Below the pieces are notes generated by a model. That model did no database searches and was not told the origin of the DNA. It was given only the letters and a program-made list of their open reading frames with translations. Below, one piece after another: positions 35,788 through 45,221 of a stretch of 64,000 nucleotides of DNA. A program made the translations under genes and the position numbers. This stretch comes from Skermanella stibiiresistens SB22 (GTDB taxonomy: Bacteria; Pseudomonadota; Alphaproteobacteria; Azospirillales; Azospirillaceae): contig NZ_AVFL01000007.1 of the NCBI RefSeq assembly GCF_000576635.1, forward strand, positions 1 through 64,000. Reading direction: 5' to 3'. Each line of letters starts with the position of its first letter. Position 1 is the first letter of the stretch.

Positions 35788-37738
35788 AGCCCCGCGCCTC
35801 CAGCCAGCGGGCGGTCTCCGGCTCCGCCAGCAGGTCGATGAAGGCGCGTACCGCCAGGCGGTCCAGGCGGCTGGCCGGCACCACGAAATCGTAATGCTCC
35901 GGCTGGAGCGGCAGGAAGCCCAGCTGGTAGTCGGCGGCCACGGTCGAGATCGCGACACCCCAATCGGCGCGGCCCTGCGCGACCGCGACGGCGATCGCGT
36001 TGTGCGACTTCGCCTGCGCTTGGTAACCGGTCGGTCTGGCGCCGGTCAGCACGCGGTCGGTCAGGATGCGGGTGCCGCTGCCGGGATTGCGGTTGATCAT
36101 CAGGCAGTCCCGGTCCAAAGCCGCCGCCGTCATCGCCTCGGCGGCGTCGCGGCCCTCGAATCGGGTGTCGCCGGGGCGGAACAGCACGCCTTGGAGCCTG
36201 CCGTAGCCTGGCACCAGGGTCATCCCCTCGGTCAGGAACGGTTCGTTGTAATGCCCGGTCGCAGGGTCCATCAGGTGGACGGCGGCCAAATCGCACTCGC
36301 CCCGCCGGGCCGCCGTCAATCCGCCCATGCTGCCGACATTCAGCACCTTGACCGTGACGCCGCGCCGTTGGAGCCGGCCCAGCAGATGGTCGAGACCGAC
36401 GCAGTGGCTGCCGATCACCACGAGGTCGGCGGGCTCGACATTCCGCCCGATCAGCTGGACCGACACCGGCGTCCCGGCCTCGACCGCCTCCTCGTGCTGG
36501 GGGATCGCGACGAAGCCGTCGGCGTGGCTGAACGCCGTGACGGCGCCGGAGCCCTTGGCGAGCGGATAGGCCGCCAAGCCGTCGTCGGTCCGAACCAGCG
36601 ACACCATGGAATACTCGGTCCGCCCCCGTTCCGATGTCAGCCGGATCGGCAGCACCGCCGGAATGGTCTCCTTCCGCTCCGGCGGCAGCCCGGCCAGCGC
36701 CCGGATCACCGGCGCCACGAATTCGTGGAAGGTGAAGATCGCCGAGGTCGGGAACCCCGGCAGCACCACCAGCGGCTTGCCCCCCGTCACCGCGAGGCAC
36801 AGCGGCTTGCCCGGCTTCAGCGCGACGCCATGGACGACGATGCCCGGATCGTCGAACCGGCTGATCACCCGGTAACAGAGATCGCCCGCCCCCTTCGAGG
36901 TGCCGCCCGACAGGATCATCATGTCGCAGGCGGCCATCCCCTGGTCCACCGCGTCGCGCAAGGCCGCCTCGTCATCGGGACGGATGCCGAGCGGGACCGG
37001 CTCGCCGCCCAGTTCCGCGACGGCTGCGGCGACGATGGCGCCGTTGGAATCATAGACCTTGCCGGCCGGCAATGCCTCGCCCGGCGCCACGATCTCGTCG
37101 CCGGTCGACAGGATGGCGACACGTGGACGGCGGCGGACCTCGACCTCCGCGATGCCGACGGCGGCCAGCACGCCGATCTCGCGCGAGGTCAGCACCTGCC
37201 CCGCCCGCAACACCGTCTCGCCCCGTGCGATGTCGCTGGCGGCATAGGCGATGAACTGCCCCGCCGAGGCGGCGCGGTGGAACTCGACCCGTACGGCGCC
37301 CTCGGGCTCGTCGATCACGTCGGTGTGCTCGACCATCACCACCGCGTCGGCGCCGCGCGGCACCATGCCGCCAGTCGCGATCAAGGTGGCGGTGCCCGGC
37401 TCGACCGTCATGACCGGAGCCCGGCCCGGCGTCAGCGTCTCGTCGTTCAAGGTGAGGACGCGGGGCCGCTCCTCCGAGGCGCCCACGGTGTCGGCGGCGC
37501 GCACCGCGAAGCCATCGACGCCCGAGCGGTCGAAGCCCGGCACGTCCACCCCGGCCATGACGTCATGGGCCAGCACCCGGTTGAGCGCCGCCGCCAAACC
37601 GACCGTCTCCGACCCGACCGACGCGAGGGTCAGATGCCGATGGAACCGCGCCGCGGCCTCGTCACGCCCAACCACCTCCAGGAACTGCTCCTGGCGGGCC
37701 GCCGCGCGCAGCTTCCCGCGCAGGTCGTTTTCAGACAT
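35762..37738 (-). CDS. molybdopterin molybdenumtransferase MoeA fused to a periplasmic-binding-protein-like domain
   Basis: 658 residues. About 1-410 are Moe[66 protein letters not shown] and VLPGFPTSA. MoeA inserts molybdate into adenylylated molybdopterin. From about 430 to 655 there is a cytoplasmic PBP-like ligand domain (VVIGSHCVGLDHLLGRL, INRNPGSGTRILTD, HNAIAVAVAQGRADWGVAI), as in ModE-associated 'substrate-binding/HTH' proteins; it may sense molybdate. GAGGTG lies 5 bases before ATG. It follows ynfA and a second MoeA-like gene on the same strand. Confidence 0.92.
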   Translation of the reverse strand: MSENDLRGKLRAAARQEQFLEVVGRDEAAARFHRHLTLASVGSETVGLAAALNRVLAHDVMAGVDVPGFDRSGVDGFAVRAADTVGASEERPRVLTLNDETLTPGRAPVMTVEPGTATLIATGGMVPRGADAVVMVEHTDVIDEPEGAVRVEFHRAASAGQFIAYAASDIARGETVLRAGQVLTSREIGVLAAVGIAEVEVRRRPRVAILSTGDEIVAPGEALPAGKVYDSNGAIVAAAVAELGGEPVPLGIRPDDEAALRDAVDQGMAACDMMILSGGTSKGAGDLCYRVISRFDDPGIVVHGVALKPGKPLCLAVTGGKPLVVLPGFPTSAIFTFHEFVAPVIRALAGLPPERKETIPAVLPIRLTSERGRTEYSMVSLVRTDDGLAAYPLAKGSGAVTAFSHADGFVAIPQHEEAVEAGTPVSVQLIGRNVEPADLVVIGSHCVGLDHLLGRLQRRGVTVKVLNVGSMGGLTAARRGECDLAAVHLMDPATGHYNEPFLTEGMTLVPGYGRLQGVLFRPGDTRFEGRDAAEAMTAAALDRDCLMINRNPGSGTRILTDRVLTGARPTGYQAQAKSHNAIAVAVAQGRADWGVAISTVAADYQLGFLPLQPEHYDFVVPASRLDRLAVRAFIDLLAEPETARWLEARGFKPASSPR

Positions 37739-37774
37739 CCATCACCTCGATGACAAGAATCCCAGGCATTGATC

Positions 37775-38104
37775 TCAAGCATTCCGGGGCCCGAACAGGA
37801 TGATCGCGGTGCCGACCAGACACAGCCCGGTCCCCGCCAGATCCCAGCGGTCCGGCCGCGCGCCCTCGACCACCCACAGCCAGCCCAGCGACGCCGCGAT
37901 GTAGACGCCGCCATAGGCCGCATAGGCCCGCCCGGCGAAATCGGCGTCGATCCGGGTCAGGATCCAGGCGAAGGCCGCGAGGCTGAACAGGCCCGGCGCC
38001 AGCCAGAACGCCGGTTTGCCGAGCCGCGCCCAGGCCCAGAACGAGAAGCAGCCCGCGATCTCGGCCAGCGCCGCACCGGCGTACAACAGGAAGGTGGCGG
38101 CCAT
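37775..38104 (-). CDS. ynfA: YnfA / UPF0060-family small membrane protein
   Basis: 109 residues and four TM helices, an exact fit to the family: [53 protein letters not shown]. YnfA is a small-multidrug-resistance-like dimeric protein. Here it lies between two MoeA-like genes (8 bases after the first, 36 before the next), which does not explain its role but indicates cotranscription. Confidence 0.92.
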   Translation of the reverse strand: MAATFLLYAGAALAEIAGCFSFWAWARLGKPAFWLAPGLFSLAAFAWILTRIDADFAGRAYAAYGGVYIAASLGWLWVVEGARPDRWDLAGTGLCLVGTAIILFGPRNA

Positions 38105-38112
38105 CGTCCCGC

Positions 38113-39309
38113 TCAACCCGCGGCGAGGTCGAAAAGATGGACCGTCACCGGGACGCCGGCCGGATAGCCCTCGCTGTCCGCCGGCACCAGCACGAAACCG
38201 TCGGCGCGGGTCAGCGACGACAGGCTGGCGAGACCACCGGAGCCGATCGGCTCGACCCGGCCATCCTCCCTCAGCCGTACCCGGCAAAAATCGCTCCAGC
38301 CGCCGGGCGAGACGATCTTCCGCGCCGTGACCGCCTCCCGGCGGGGGAACGGCAAGCCGGCGCTTCCCCCGGCCAGACGCCGGACCGCGCGCCCCGCCAC
38401 CATCTCATAGGCGGCCAGCGCGCGGGCGGGAGCGCCGGGCAGGATCATGACGGGCGTGCCGCCGACTTGGCCCAGCGCCACGCTGTCCGCCGGCCGCATC
38501 GCGACGCCATGGATCTCCAGCGCGCCAGCCAGCGCCAGGGCCTCCGCCGAGTGGTCGGTCGCGCCCAACCCGCTGCCGCCCGTCACCAGGATCAGATCGG
38601 CACCACCCTCCCCCAGGGTCTCGGCGAGGGCGGCCACGTCGTCGGCCAGCGCCGGACGTGGATCGGCGATCCCGCCGTCGCGCGTGATCAAACCCGCCAG
38701 CGCCGGCCCATCCACATCGCCGCCCGCGGCCACCTCATCTCGCACCGGCAAGACCCGGACAACTGGCCGGCGGGTCACCGACACCGAGCCTACACACAGG
38801 ACCGCCAACAAGGCGGCATCGGCCACGCGCACCCCGCGGCCCTTCGCCACCACGATCGTTCCGGCTTCGATATCATCGCCCCGCCGCTCGACCCCCTCCC
38901 CCTCGGCCACGGCGGCGACCAGTTCCATCATTCCGCCAACGGAACGGGTTTGATCCACCGCGACCACCGCGTCGGTTCCGGGCGGCGGCGCGTCTCCCAC
39001 CGACACTGCGAGCGGCGCCCCGGACAGTCCAAGCGGCAGCGGATTGTAATCGGACGCTCCCACGGTATCGGCGGCGCGCACCGCGAAGCCGTCCAAGGCG
39101 ATCCTGTCGGCGGGCGGCAGATCGCGCTCCGCGACCACATCTCCGGCGGCGAAGCGGCCCACCGCCTCGAACACCCCGACGCTCTCGTCCCCCAGCGCCG
39201 ATACCCGAGCGTCGATCCAGGCCCATACCTGTTCGAGACTGGCACGCGCGGCGAATCCCCGCATGCGTGGGTGGGAGGATGGTTGAGGCATGGTCCGTGG
39301 CGACGTCAT
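38113..39309 (-). CDS. second MoeA-like molybdopterin-binding protein
   Basis: 398-residue MoeA-family protein: [95 protein letters not shown]. The nucleotide-binding signature [12 protein letters not shown] differs from the GGxSxGxxD of active MoeA. It may be a dedicated maturase or a scaffold. The start at MTSPRTMPQ has TAAGG close by. It begins the leftward operon, opposite modA, with a ModE-type operator between them. Confidence 0.85.
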   Translation of the reverse strand: MTSPRTMPQPSSHPRMRGFAARASLEQVWAWIDARVSALGDESVGVFEAVGRFAAGDVVAERDLPPADRIALDGFAVRAADTVGASDYNPLPLGLSGAPLAVSVGDAPPPGTDAVVAVDQTRSVGGMMELVAAVAEGEGVERRGDDIEAGTIVVAKGRGVRVADAALLAVLCVGSVSVTRRPVVRVLPVRDEVAAGGDVDGPALAGLITRDGGIADPRPALADDVAALAETLGEGGADLILVTGGSGLGATDHSAEALALAGALEIHGVAMRPADSVALGQVGGTPVMILPGAPARALAAYEMVAGRAVRRLAGGSAGLPFPRREAVTARKIVSPGGWSDFCRVRLREDGRVEPIGSGGLASLSSLTRADGFVLVPADSEGYPAGVPVTVHLFDLAAG

Positions 39310-39377
39310 GGCCTTATCGTATAGCGGCATCGCACGGCGGCGGCACGGGAAAGGGGTTTGCCAATCCCGATTTTTTC

Positions 39378-39399
39378 GTTGTATATGGCAAGATACAAC
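39378..39399. promoter_or_regulatory. ModE-type operator between moeA-like and modA
   Basis: GTTGTAT (39378-39384), 8-base spacer, ATACAAC (39393-39399), a perfect 7-bp inverted repeat whose outer bases read CGTTGTAT...ATACAACTTACG. It resembles the CGTTATATA-N6-TATATAACG ModE site. It lies 21 bases before the modA start and 69 before the divergent moeA-like start, and a modE-type gene closes the operon. Confidence 0.7.
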
Positions 39400-39420
39400 T
39401 TACGTGAAAGGGCATTGGAC

Positions 39421-40251
39421 ATGAATTTCTTGGCGGCCTTTCCCACCCGGCGGAACCTCATCGCGGCCACGCTGGCCGGCGCCGTCCTCGCGTTCGGCGC
39501 GATCATGGCCCCTGCCCTGGCCCCCGCCGCGGCCAATGCCCAGCCCCCCCTCGTGATGGCCGCCGCCAGCATGAAGGACAGCCTGGAGGAAGTGGCCAAA
39601 CTCTACGAGCGGAAGACCGGCAACAAGGTCGGCCTGTCGTTCGCCGCCAGTTCCGCCCTCGCCAAGCAGATCGAGCAGCAGGCCCCCGCCGACATCTTCA
39701 TCTCCGCCGACCTGGACTGGATGGACTATCTGGCCAAGCGCGACCTGATCAAGCCGGCGACCCGCGCCAACCTGCTGGGCAACCGGCTGGTCCTGATTGC
39801 CCCCAAGCCAGTCGCCAGCCCGATCACGATCGAGAAGGGTAATTTCCCGGTGCTCCAGCGTTTGGGTGACAGCCGGCTGGCGACGGGCGAGCCCAACAGC
39901 GTGCCGGTCGGCAAATACGCCAAGGCGGCGCTGACCAATCTCGGCGTCTGGGACCAGGTCGAGCCGAAGCTGGTCCGGGCGGAGAGCGTCCGCTCGGCCC
40001 TGGCCTTCGTGTCACGCGGCGAGGCGCTGCTCGGCATCGTCTACGAGACCGACGCCAAGGTGGACAAGGGCGTCGAGGTCATCAGCGCCTTCCCGGCCGA
40101 CAGCTATCCCGCGATCATCTACCCCGTCGCCCAGACCGCCATCGGCAAGGCGCCGGACGCCGAGGCCTTCCTGGCCTTCCTGAAATCGCCGGAAGCCTTC
40201 GAGGTGTTCAAGAAGTACGGCTTCACGCCGGCGCCCGCCACGCAGGGCTGA
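39421..40251 (+). CDS. modA: molybdate ABC transporter periplasmic binding protein
   Basis: 276-residue protein with a signal peptide ending in PAAANAQ, then PLVMAAASMKDSLEEVAKLYERKTG, SFAASSALAKQIEQQAPADIFISAD and VSRGEALLGIVYETDA, which place the oxyanion-binding residues of ModA. AAAGGG stands about 8 bases upstream of ATG. First gene of modABC-modE. Confidence 0.95.
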   Translation: MNFLAAFPTRRNLIAATLAGAVLAFGAIMAPALAPAAANAQPPLVMAAASMKDSLEEVAKLYERKTGNKVGLSFAASSALAKQIEQQAPADIFISADLDWMDYLAKRDLIKPATRANLLGNRLVLIAPKPVASPITIEKGNFPVLQRLGDSRLATGEPNSVPVGKYAKAALTNLGVWDQVEPKLVRAESVRSALAFVSRGEALLGIVYETDAKVDKGVEVISAFPADSYPAIIYPVAQTAIGKAPDAEAFLAFLKSPEAFEVFKKYGFTPAPATQG

Positions 40252-40279
40252 TCGGGCCAGCGCTGACCAGGAACCGCGC

Positions 40280-40969
40280 ATGCTGACTCCCCTGGAGATC
40301 GAGGCGCTCAGCCTGAGCCTGTGGGTCGCCACCTGGAGCACGCTGGCCGTGCTGCCGTTCGCGATCCTGGTGGCCCTGGTGCTGGCGCGCGCCGATTTCT
40401 GGGGGAAGTCGCTGTTCGACGGCATCATCCACATGCCGCTGGTGCTGCCGCCGGTCGTGATCGGCTATCTGCTGCTGGTGACGCTGGGAACGCGCGGCCC
40501 CATCGGGTCGTGGCTGCTGGAGACCTTCGGCATCCGGCTGATCTTCACCTCGACCGGCGCCTCGGTCGCCGCCGGCGTCATGGCGTTCCCGCTGATGGTG
40601 CGAGCCATCCGCCTGTCGGTCGAGGCGATCGACGGCGGGCTGGAGGCGGCGGCCCGCACGCTGGGCGCCGGCCCGATCGACCGCTTCCTGACCATCACCC
40701 TGCCCTTGATGCTGCCGGGCATCCTGTCCGGCGCCGTGCTGGCCTTCGCCGCCAGCCTGGGCGAGTTCGGCGCCACGATCACCTTCGTGTCGAACATCCC
40801 GGGCGAGACGCGGACCCTGCCGCTGGCGATCTATACCGCGACCCAGACGCCCGACGGCGATCTCGAGGCGGCGCGGCTGGTCGCATTGTCCTTCACGCTA
40901 TCGCTGGGCGCCCTGATCTTGTCGGAATATCTCGGGCGCCGCGTGCGCCGGATGATGGGCCGGCCATGA
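40280..40969 (+). CDS. modB: molybdate ABC transporter permease
   Basis: 229-residue permease with about five TM helices and the ModB motif DGIIHMPLVLPPVVIGYLLL; the EAA loop reads EAAARTLGAGPIDRFLTITLPLMLPG. Its stop overlaps the modC start (ATGA). Confidence 0.95.
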   Translation: MLTPLEIEALSLSLWVATWSTLAVLPFAILVALVLARADFWGKSLFDGIIHMPLVLPPVVIGYLLLVTLGTRGPIGSWLLETFGIRLIFTSTGASVAAGVMAFPLMVRAIRLSVEAIDGGLEAAARTLGAGPIDRFLTITLPLMLPGILSGAVLAFAASLGEFGATITFVSNIPGETRTLPLAIYTATQTPDGDLEAARLVALSFTLSLGALILSEYLGRRVRRMMGRP

Positions 40970-42123
40970 GGAACCCCCCTCTGCTCGATGTGGCGATCCG
41001 CCGGCGCCAGGGGTCGTTCGACCTCGACATCCGGTTCCAGGCGCCGATCCAGGGGATCACCGCGCTGTTCGGGCGCAGCGGTTCGGGCAAAAGCTCCGTC
41101 ATCAACGCCATCGCCGGTCTCGCCAAGCCCGACGCCGGGCATATCAGGCTCGACGGCACGGTGCTGTTCGACAGCGCCCAGGGCATCGACGTGCCTGCGG
41201 AGCGGCGGCGGACCGGCTATGTCTTCCAGGACTCGCGCCTGTTCCCGCACATGACCGTCGTCAACAACCTGCTCTACGGCATGCGCCGGGTGCCGGAGCG
41301 CGAGCGGCGGATCTCGCTGGACCCCGTCGTCGAGCTGCTCGGCATCGGCGCCTTGCTCACCCGCAAACCCCATACCCTGTCGGGCGGCGAGCGCCAGCGC
41401 GTCGCGGTTGGGCGCGCGCTGCTGGCCCAGCCGCGCATCCTGCTGATGGACGAACCGCTGGCCTCGCTCGACGCGGAGCGGAAGGCCGAGATCCTGCCCT
41501 ATATCGAACGACTGCGCGACGAGCTGAACATCCCGATCGTGTTCGTCAGCCATTCGGTGGACGAGGTGGTCAGGCTCGCCACCACCCTGGTCCTGATGGC
41601 TGACGGCCGGGTGACGGCCACCGGCACGGTCGCCGACCTGTCGGTCCGGCTGGATGTCGGCGCCATCCTGGGCGGCCAGGAGGTCGGGGCCGTGCTGGAC
41701 ACCGTGGTCGCCAGCCATGACGCCGCCACCGGCTTGACCGCGCTGACCTTTCCCGGCGGAACGCTGACCGTGCCGCAACTGGATCTTGGCATCGGCCAGC
41801 ACCTCCGTGTCCGCATCCAGGCGCGCGACGTGATCCTGGCGCTGGAACCGCCATCGCGGATCAGCGTGCACAACATGCTGGCCGGGCGTATCGTCGAGCT
41901 GGGCGCGGAATCCGGACCGTCGCGCGACGTCAAGATCGACCTGGGCGGTTCGTTCCTGCTGGCGCGGGTCACCCGTCATTCGGTCGAGCGCCTGGAGCTT
42001 GGCGTGGGCACGCCGGTCTTCGCGCTGGTCAAGAGCGTCGCCTTCGACCGGGTGTTCCCCGGCCCCTCTGGGTCTGGATCCGGATCCGGCCCCGGACCGG
42101 GGGGAAGGAACATCGCGCTCTAG
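40966..42123 (+). CDS. modC: molybdate ABC transporter ATP-binding protein
   Basis: 385-residue ATPase with Walker A GRSGSGKSS, Q-loop YVFQDSRLFPH, signature LSGGERQR, Walker B ILLMDEPLASLD, His switch FVSHSVDE. A C-terminal Mop/TOBE domain (SRISVHNMLAGRIVELGAESG...KSVAFD) can bind molybdate and gate transport. A low-complexity Gly/Ser/Pro tail (about 18 residues) ends the protein. Confidence 0.95.
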   Translation: MRNPPLLDVAIRRRQGSFDLDIRFQAPIQGITALFGRSGSGKSSVINAIAGLAKPDAGHIRLDGTVLFDSAQGIDVPAERRRTGYVFQDSRLFPHMTVVNNLLYGMRRVPERERRISLDPVVELLGIGALLTRKPHTLSGGERQRVAVGRALLAQPRILLMDEPLASLDAERKAEILPYIERLRDELNIPIVFVSHSVDEVVRLATTLVLMADGRVTATGTVADLSVRLDVGAILGGQEVGAVLDTVVASHDAATGLTALTFPGGTLTVPQLDLGIGQHLRVRIQARDVILALEPPSRISVHNMLAGRIVELGAESGPSRDVKIDLGGSFLLARVTRHSVERLELGVGTPVFALVKSVAFDRVFPGPSGSGSGSGPGPGGRNIAL

Positions 42124-42186
42124 GCGACCGTTTCGCCTATGGTGGTTATCATCAAGTTCAAGAACAGAGTTGAGGAATCAACCGCC

Positions 42187-42663
42187 ATGGCGAAGCTCAG
42201 ACTGCGCATCGATTTCGAACCCGCCGGATCGCTCGGACCCGGCAAGGTCGCCCTGCTGGAGGCGATACGGCGCTGCGGCTCGATCTCCAGCGCCGCGCGC
42301 GAGCTGGACATGTCCTATCGCCGCGCCTGGCTGCTGGTCGACGACCTCAACCAGACCTTCCGCCAGCCCGTCGTCAACGCCATGGTCGGTGGCCGCAAGG
42401 GCGGCGGCACCGGCTTGACCCCGTTCGGCGACAGCGTCATCCGCCATTACCGCGAGATGGAGACGGAGGCCGCCGAGGCGCTGGCGCGGCACATGACCGC
42501 CCTTCAGGAGGAGGTCGTGGCGGGAGGCGACGCCGGGGCTCCGCCGCGCGAGTGCCCCGTGCCGGAGGACGGGTCCGAGAGGGGCGAACAGGACCGGGAC
42601 TGCGATGGCCGCAAGGCGATGCAGCGCAGCCTGACCAAGCAGCCGGCCAGCCGAGCGAACTGA
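42187..42663 (+). CDS. modE: ModE-type winged-helix regulator without molybdate-binding domain
   Basis: 158 residues. The N-terminal domain has the ModE winged helix: KLRLRIDFEPAGSLGPGKVALLEAIRRCGSISSAARELDMSYRRAWLLVDDLN, and VGGRKGGGTGLTPFGDSVI for the wing. The C-terminal 50 residues are charged low-complexity sequence; there is no Mop/TOBE domain, so molybdate sensing must differ from E. coli ModE. GAGGAA precedes ATG within a small GTTGA/TCAAC hairpin. It lies downstream of modABC, whose promoter holds the predicted site. Confidence 0.87.
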   Translation: MAKLRLRIDFEPAGSLGPGKVALLEAIRRCGSISSAARELDMSYRRAWLLVDDLNQTFRQPVVNAMVGGRKGGGTGLTPFGDSVIRHYREMETEAAEALARHMTALQEEVVAGGDAGAPPRECPVPEDGSERGEQDRDCDGRKAMQRSLTKQPASRAN

Positions 42664-42812
42664 CGCGGACCAGTCGAGACAACTTCCCGGCGTTTCAAGC
42701 GTTCATGAAAGGACGGCCGACGCGACAGCGGGGGCCGCGCCTCTTCGCCGCGATAGGACGCCTCATGACCGGCGTCTCAAACCGGGGCTTAAACCGGGAA
42801 GGAACAAGAAAC

Positions 42813-43508
42813 ATGGATGCATCGCTCTCACGTCGCCGTTTCATGGCCCTGGGTGCCCAGGGAGCCGCCGCCTCGCTGATCCTGGCCGGCTGCTCCACCG
42901 TGGCGCCCCGGTCGCCCGACGACCCGTCCAAGCTCGTCGACGACGCGACCGCCACGCTGTCGAACTTCACGCGGGATCCGGACCTTGGCTGGTTCCGCGA
43001 CAACCTGCCGTCCGCCCAGGGCTTGCTGATCGTCCCCAGCTTCGTCCGCGCCGGCTTCATCTTCGGCGGCTCCGGCGGCAACGCCGTCCTGCTGGTGCGC
43101 GATAGCGCGGCGGGAAGCTGGAGCTATCCGGCCTTCTACACGGTCGCCGGCGGCAGCGTCGGATTGCAGGCCGGGGCCGAACTCGCCGAGGTCATCCTGA
43201 TGATCCGCAGCGAGAAGGGCCGCGACGCGCTGCTCAGCAACAGCCTGAAGCTGGGCGCCGACGCCAGCGTGTCCGCCGGTCCGGTCGGCGCGGGAGCGCA
43301 GGTCGCGACCACGGACATCCTGGCGTTCTCCCGGTCCAAGGGGCTCTACGGCGGCGTCAGCCTGGACGGCTCGGTGGTCGCCACGCGCGACGCCTGGAAC
43401 TCCGCCTATTACGGACGGGAGGTACGGCCGGTCGATATCATCGTCAGCCGCAACGTCTCCAACCCCCAGGCGAACGAGTTGCGCAACCTGGCCGCCCGCC
43501 GCACCTGA
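42813..43508 (+). CDS. SYLF (YSC84)-domain lipoprotein
   Basis: 231 residues. It begins with a twin-arginine-like and lipobox signal (RRRFMALGAQGAAASLILAGC); the SYLF domain follows (VDDATATLSNFTRDPDLGWFRDNLPSAQGLLIVPSFVRAGFIFGGSGGNAVLLVR). SYLF domains bind phosphoinositides or other lipids; bacterial roles are poorly known. AAGGA lies upstream of ATG. Confidence 0.88.
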   Translation: MDASLSRRRFMALGAQGAAASLILAGCSTVAPRSPDDPSKLVDDATATLSNFTRDPDLGWFRDNLPSAQGLLIVPSFVRAGFIFGGSGGNAVLLVRDSAAGSWSYPAFYTVAGGSVGLQAGAELAEVILMIRSEKGRDALLSNSLKLGADASVSAGPVGAGAQVATTDILAFSRSKGLYGGVSLDGSVVATRDAWNSAYYGREVRPVDIIVSRNVSNPQANELRNLAARRT

Positions 43509-43540
43509 GCGGCGGATGATCCCAGGCCGGGACACGCCGC

Positions 43541-43852
43541 TCAGCTCTTGGTCAGCAGCAGCGTTCCCTGCTTGGCGATCCGCCCAGTGATCTTCTCCGC
43601 GATCATGGCGAGCACCCAGGGGAGATCGACCTCCAGCCTGACCATGTCGTCCATCACGTCGACCCGGCCGCTGATGGTCTGGGCGAGGACGGCGACATCG
43701 AAGGCCATCTGGTTGTCCGACCAATGGTCCTCCACCGTGGCGCCGACGCCGGAGAGCTGGGAGCGCACCTGTCCCATGCCGTCCTGGAGGCGCCGCCTGG
43801 CCTCCTCGCGTCCGAGCTGGTGGGGAATGGTCACGACCACGGGCTTGGGCAT
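43541..43852 (-). CDS. polyhydroxyalkanoic acid system family protein
   Basis: 103-residue protein of the PHA_gran_rgn family (PKPVVVTIPHQLGREEARRRLQDGMGQVR...), found in PHA-producing bacteria, possibly granule-associated. AGGA stands 7 bases before ATG. It joins the two phasins as a third PHA-related gene in the window; none are adjacent. Confidence 0.85.
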   Translation of the reverse strand: MPKPVVVTIPHQLGREEARRRLQDGMGQVRSQLSGVGATVEDHWSDNQMAFDVAVLAQTISGRVDVMDDMVRLEVDLPWVLAMIAEKITGRIAKQGTLLLTKS

Positions 43853-43985
43853 CTCTTCTTCCTCTAAGGTTTCCCATTAGGTATGCGACGCGTACCGCGA
43901 TTCATAGGGGAGCCGGAATGATCCGGATCCCCAACCATTGAACAGTTATCGGACGGAAACGACCTTTGAAAAGGCGGACGGCATA

Positions 43986-45221
43986 ATGGGCAAATGGAAA
44001 CGAGCGGCGTCACGGATCCTGAATCTCGTGGCCCGTCCGGTGCGAACCGCCCATGGCAAACGTGGCGTGGTCCTCCAACCGTACCGAGGCTATGGCTCCC
44101 GGGACGAGGTCTTCCTGATCGGCAGGGTGTTCCGCCAATCGCACATGCCCAGCGACGATCAGGCCAGCGATCAGAACGGCGACGAGGACATCGTCACCCA
44201 CCTGCGCGACATCGGCCGGCGGATCGCGCGCCGGTCGGTCGCCGGAGCGACGGTCACCGCCCGGTTCGCCGGCGTGGAGCAACGGGTCACGACCGACAAG
44301 GACGGTTATTTCCGGGTGCATCTGCGGCACGATCCGATGCCGCCCTGCCGCGAGGCCTGGCAGACGATGGATTTGTCGCTCGACCACCCGGAACAGGCGC
44401 GCGCCCAGGCCGACATCTTCGTTCCGCCCGAGCGCTGCCGCTACGTCGTGATCAGCGACATCGACGACACGGTGATGTTCACCGGCGTCGCCAGCAAGTT
44501 CAAGATGCTGTGGCGGCTGTTCGTCCAGGACGCCGAGAGCAGGGTCGCCTTTCCGGGGGCGGGCGCCCTCTACCGGGCGCTCCACGACGGCCACGGCGGC
44601 GATGAGCGCAACCCGATGCTCTACGTGTCGCGGGCTCCCTGGGGCATCTACGACGTGCTGGACGAGTTCTTCCGGATGCACGGGATTCCAGTCGGCCCGG
44701 TGCTGTTCCTGCGGGAATGGGGCATCTCGTGGAAAAGCCCGCTGCCGCGCAAGGCCGAAGACCACAAGCGCGAGCTGATCGGCAACATGCTGCGGCTCTA
44801 CCAGGACCTGCCCTTCGTTCTGGTCGGCGACAGCGGCCAGCACGACCCCGAGGTCTACCGCCAGATCGTCGACGAGCACCCTGGCCGCGTGCTCGCCGTC
44901 TATATCCGCAATGTTTCGCGCGACGCCGGCAGGGTGGCCGAGATCGAGGAGCTGGCCAAGGTGGTCTGCGCCGCGGGCAGCGGCATGGTCCTGGCCGCCG
45001 ACAGCCTCGCCATGGCCGAGCACGCCGCCGGCCTGGGCCTGATCAAGCCCGAGGGCGTCGCCGCCGTCAGGGCCGAGATCTCCACCCCCCTCCACCAAAC
45101 GGTCACGCGACGTTCGGCGGGAGTTCGCGACGCCATCATGAAGGACGCGAACGGTCCGACCACCGCTCCACCAAATATCATCGTGGAGCCAAATCAGAAA
45201 AAGCGGCGGCACGTGGAATAA
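43986..45221 (+). CDS. App1-family phosphatidate phosphatase
   Basis: 411-residue HAD-type enzyme (DUF2183 / App1). The catalytic motif is VVISDIDDTVMFTG in the middle, and the last third has PFVLVGDSGQHDPEVY, the family's second motif. The N-terminal part holds an Ig-like beta domain (RRSVAGATVTARFAG, TTDKDGYFRVHL). It would make diacylglycerol from phosphatidate. The start ATG is 48 bases inside the longest frame, preceded by a weak site. Confidence 0.88.
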   Translation: MGKWKRAASRILNLVARPVRTAHGKRGVVLQPYRGYGSRDEVFLIGRVFRQSHMPSDDQASDQNGDEDIVTHLRDIGRRIARRSVAGATVTARFAGVEQRVTTDKDGYFRVHLRHDPMPPCREAWQTMDLSLDHPEQARAQADIFVPPERCRYVVISDIDDTVMFTGVASKFKMLWRLFVQDAESRVAFPGAGALYRALHDGHGGDERNPMLYVSRAPWGIYDVLDEFFRMHGIPVGPVLFLREWGISWKSPLPRKAEDHKRELIGNMLRLYQDLPFVLVGDSGQHDPEVYRQIVDEHPGRVLAVYIRNVSRDAGRVAEIEELAKVVCAAGSGMVLAADSLAMAEHAAGLGLIKPEGVAAVRAEISTPLHQTVTRRSAGVRDAIMKDANGPTTAPPNIIVEPNQKKRRHVE

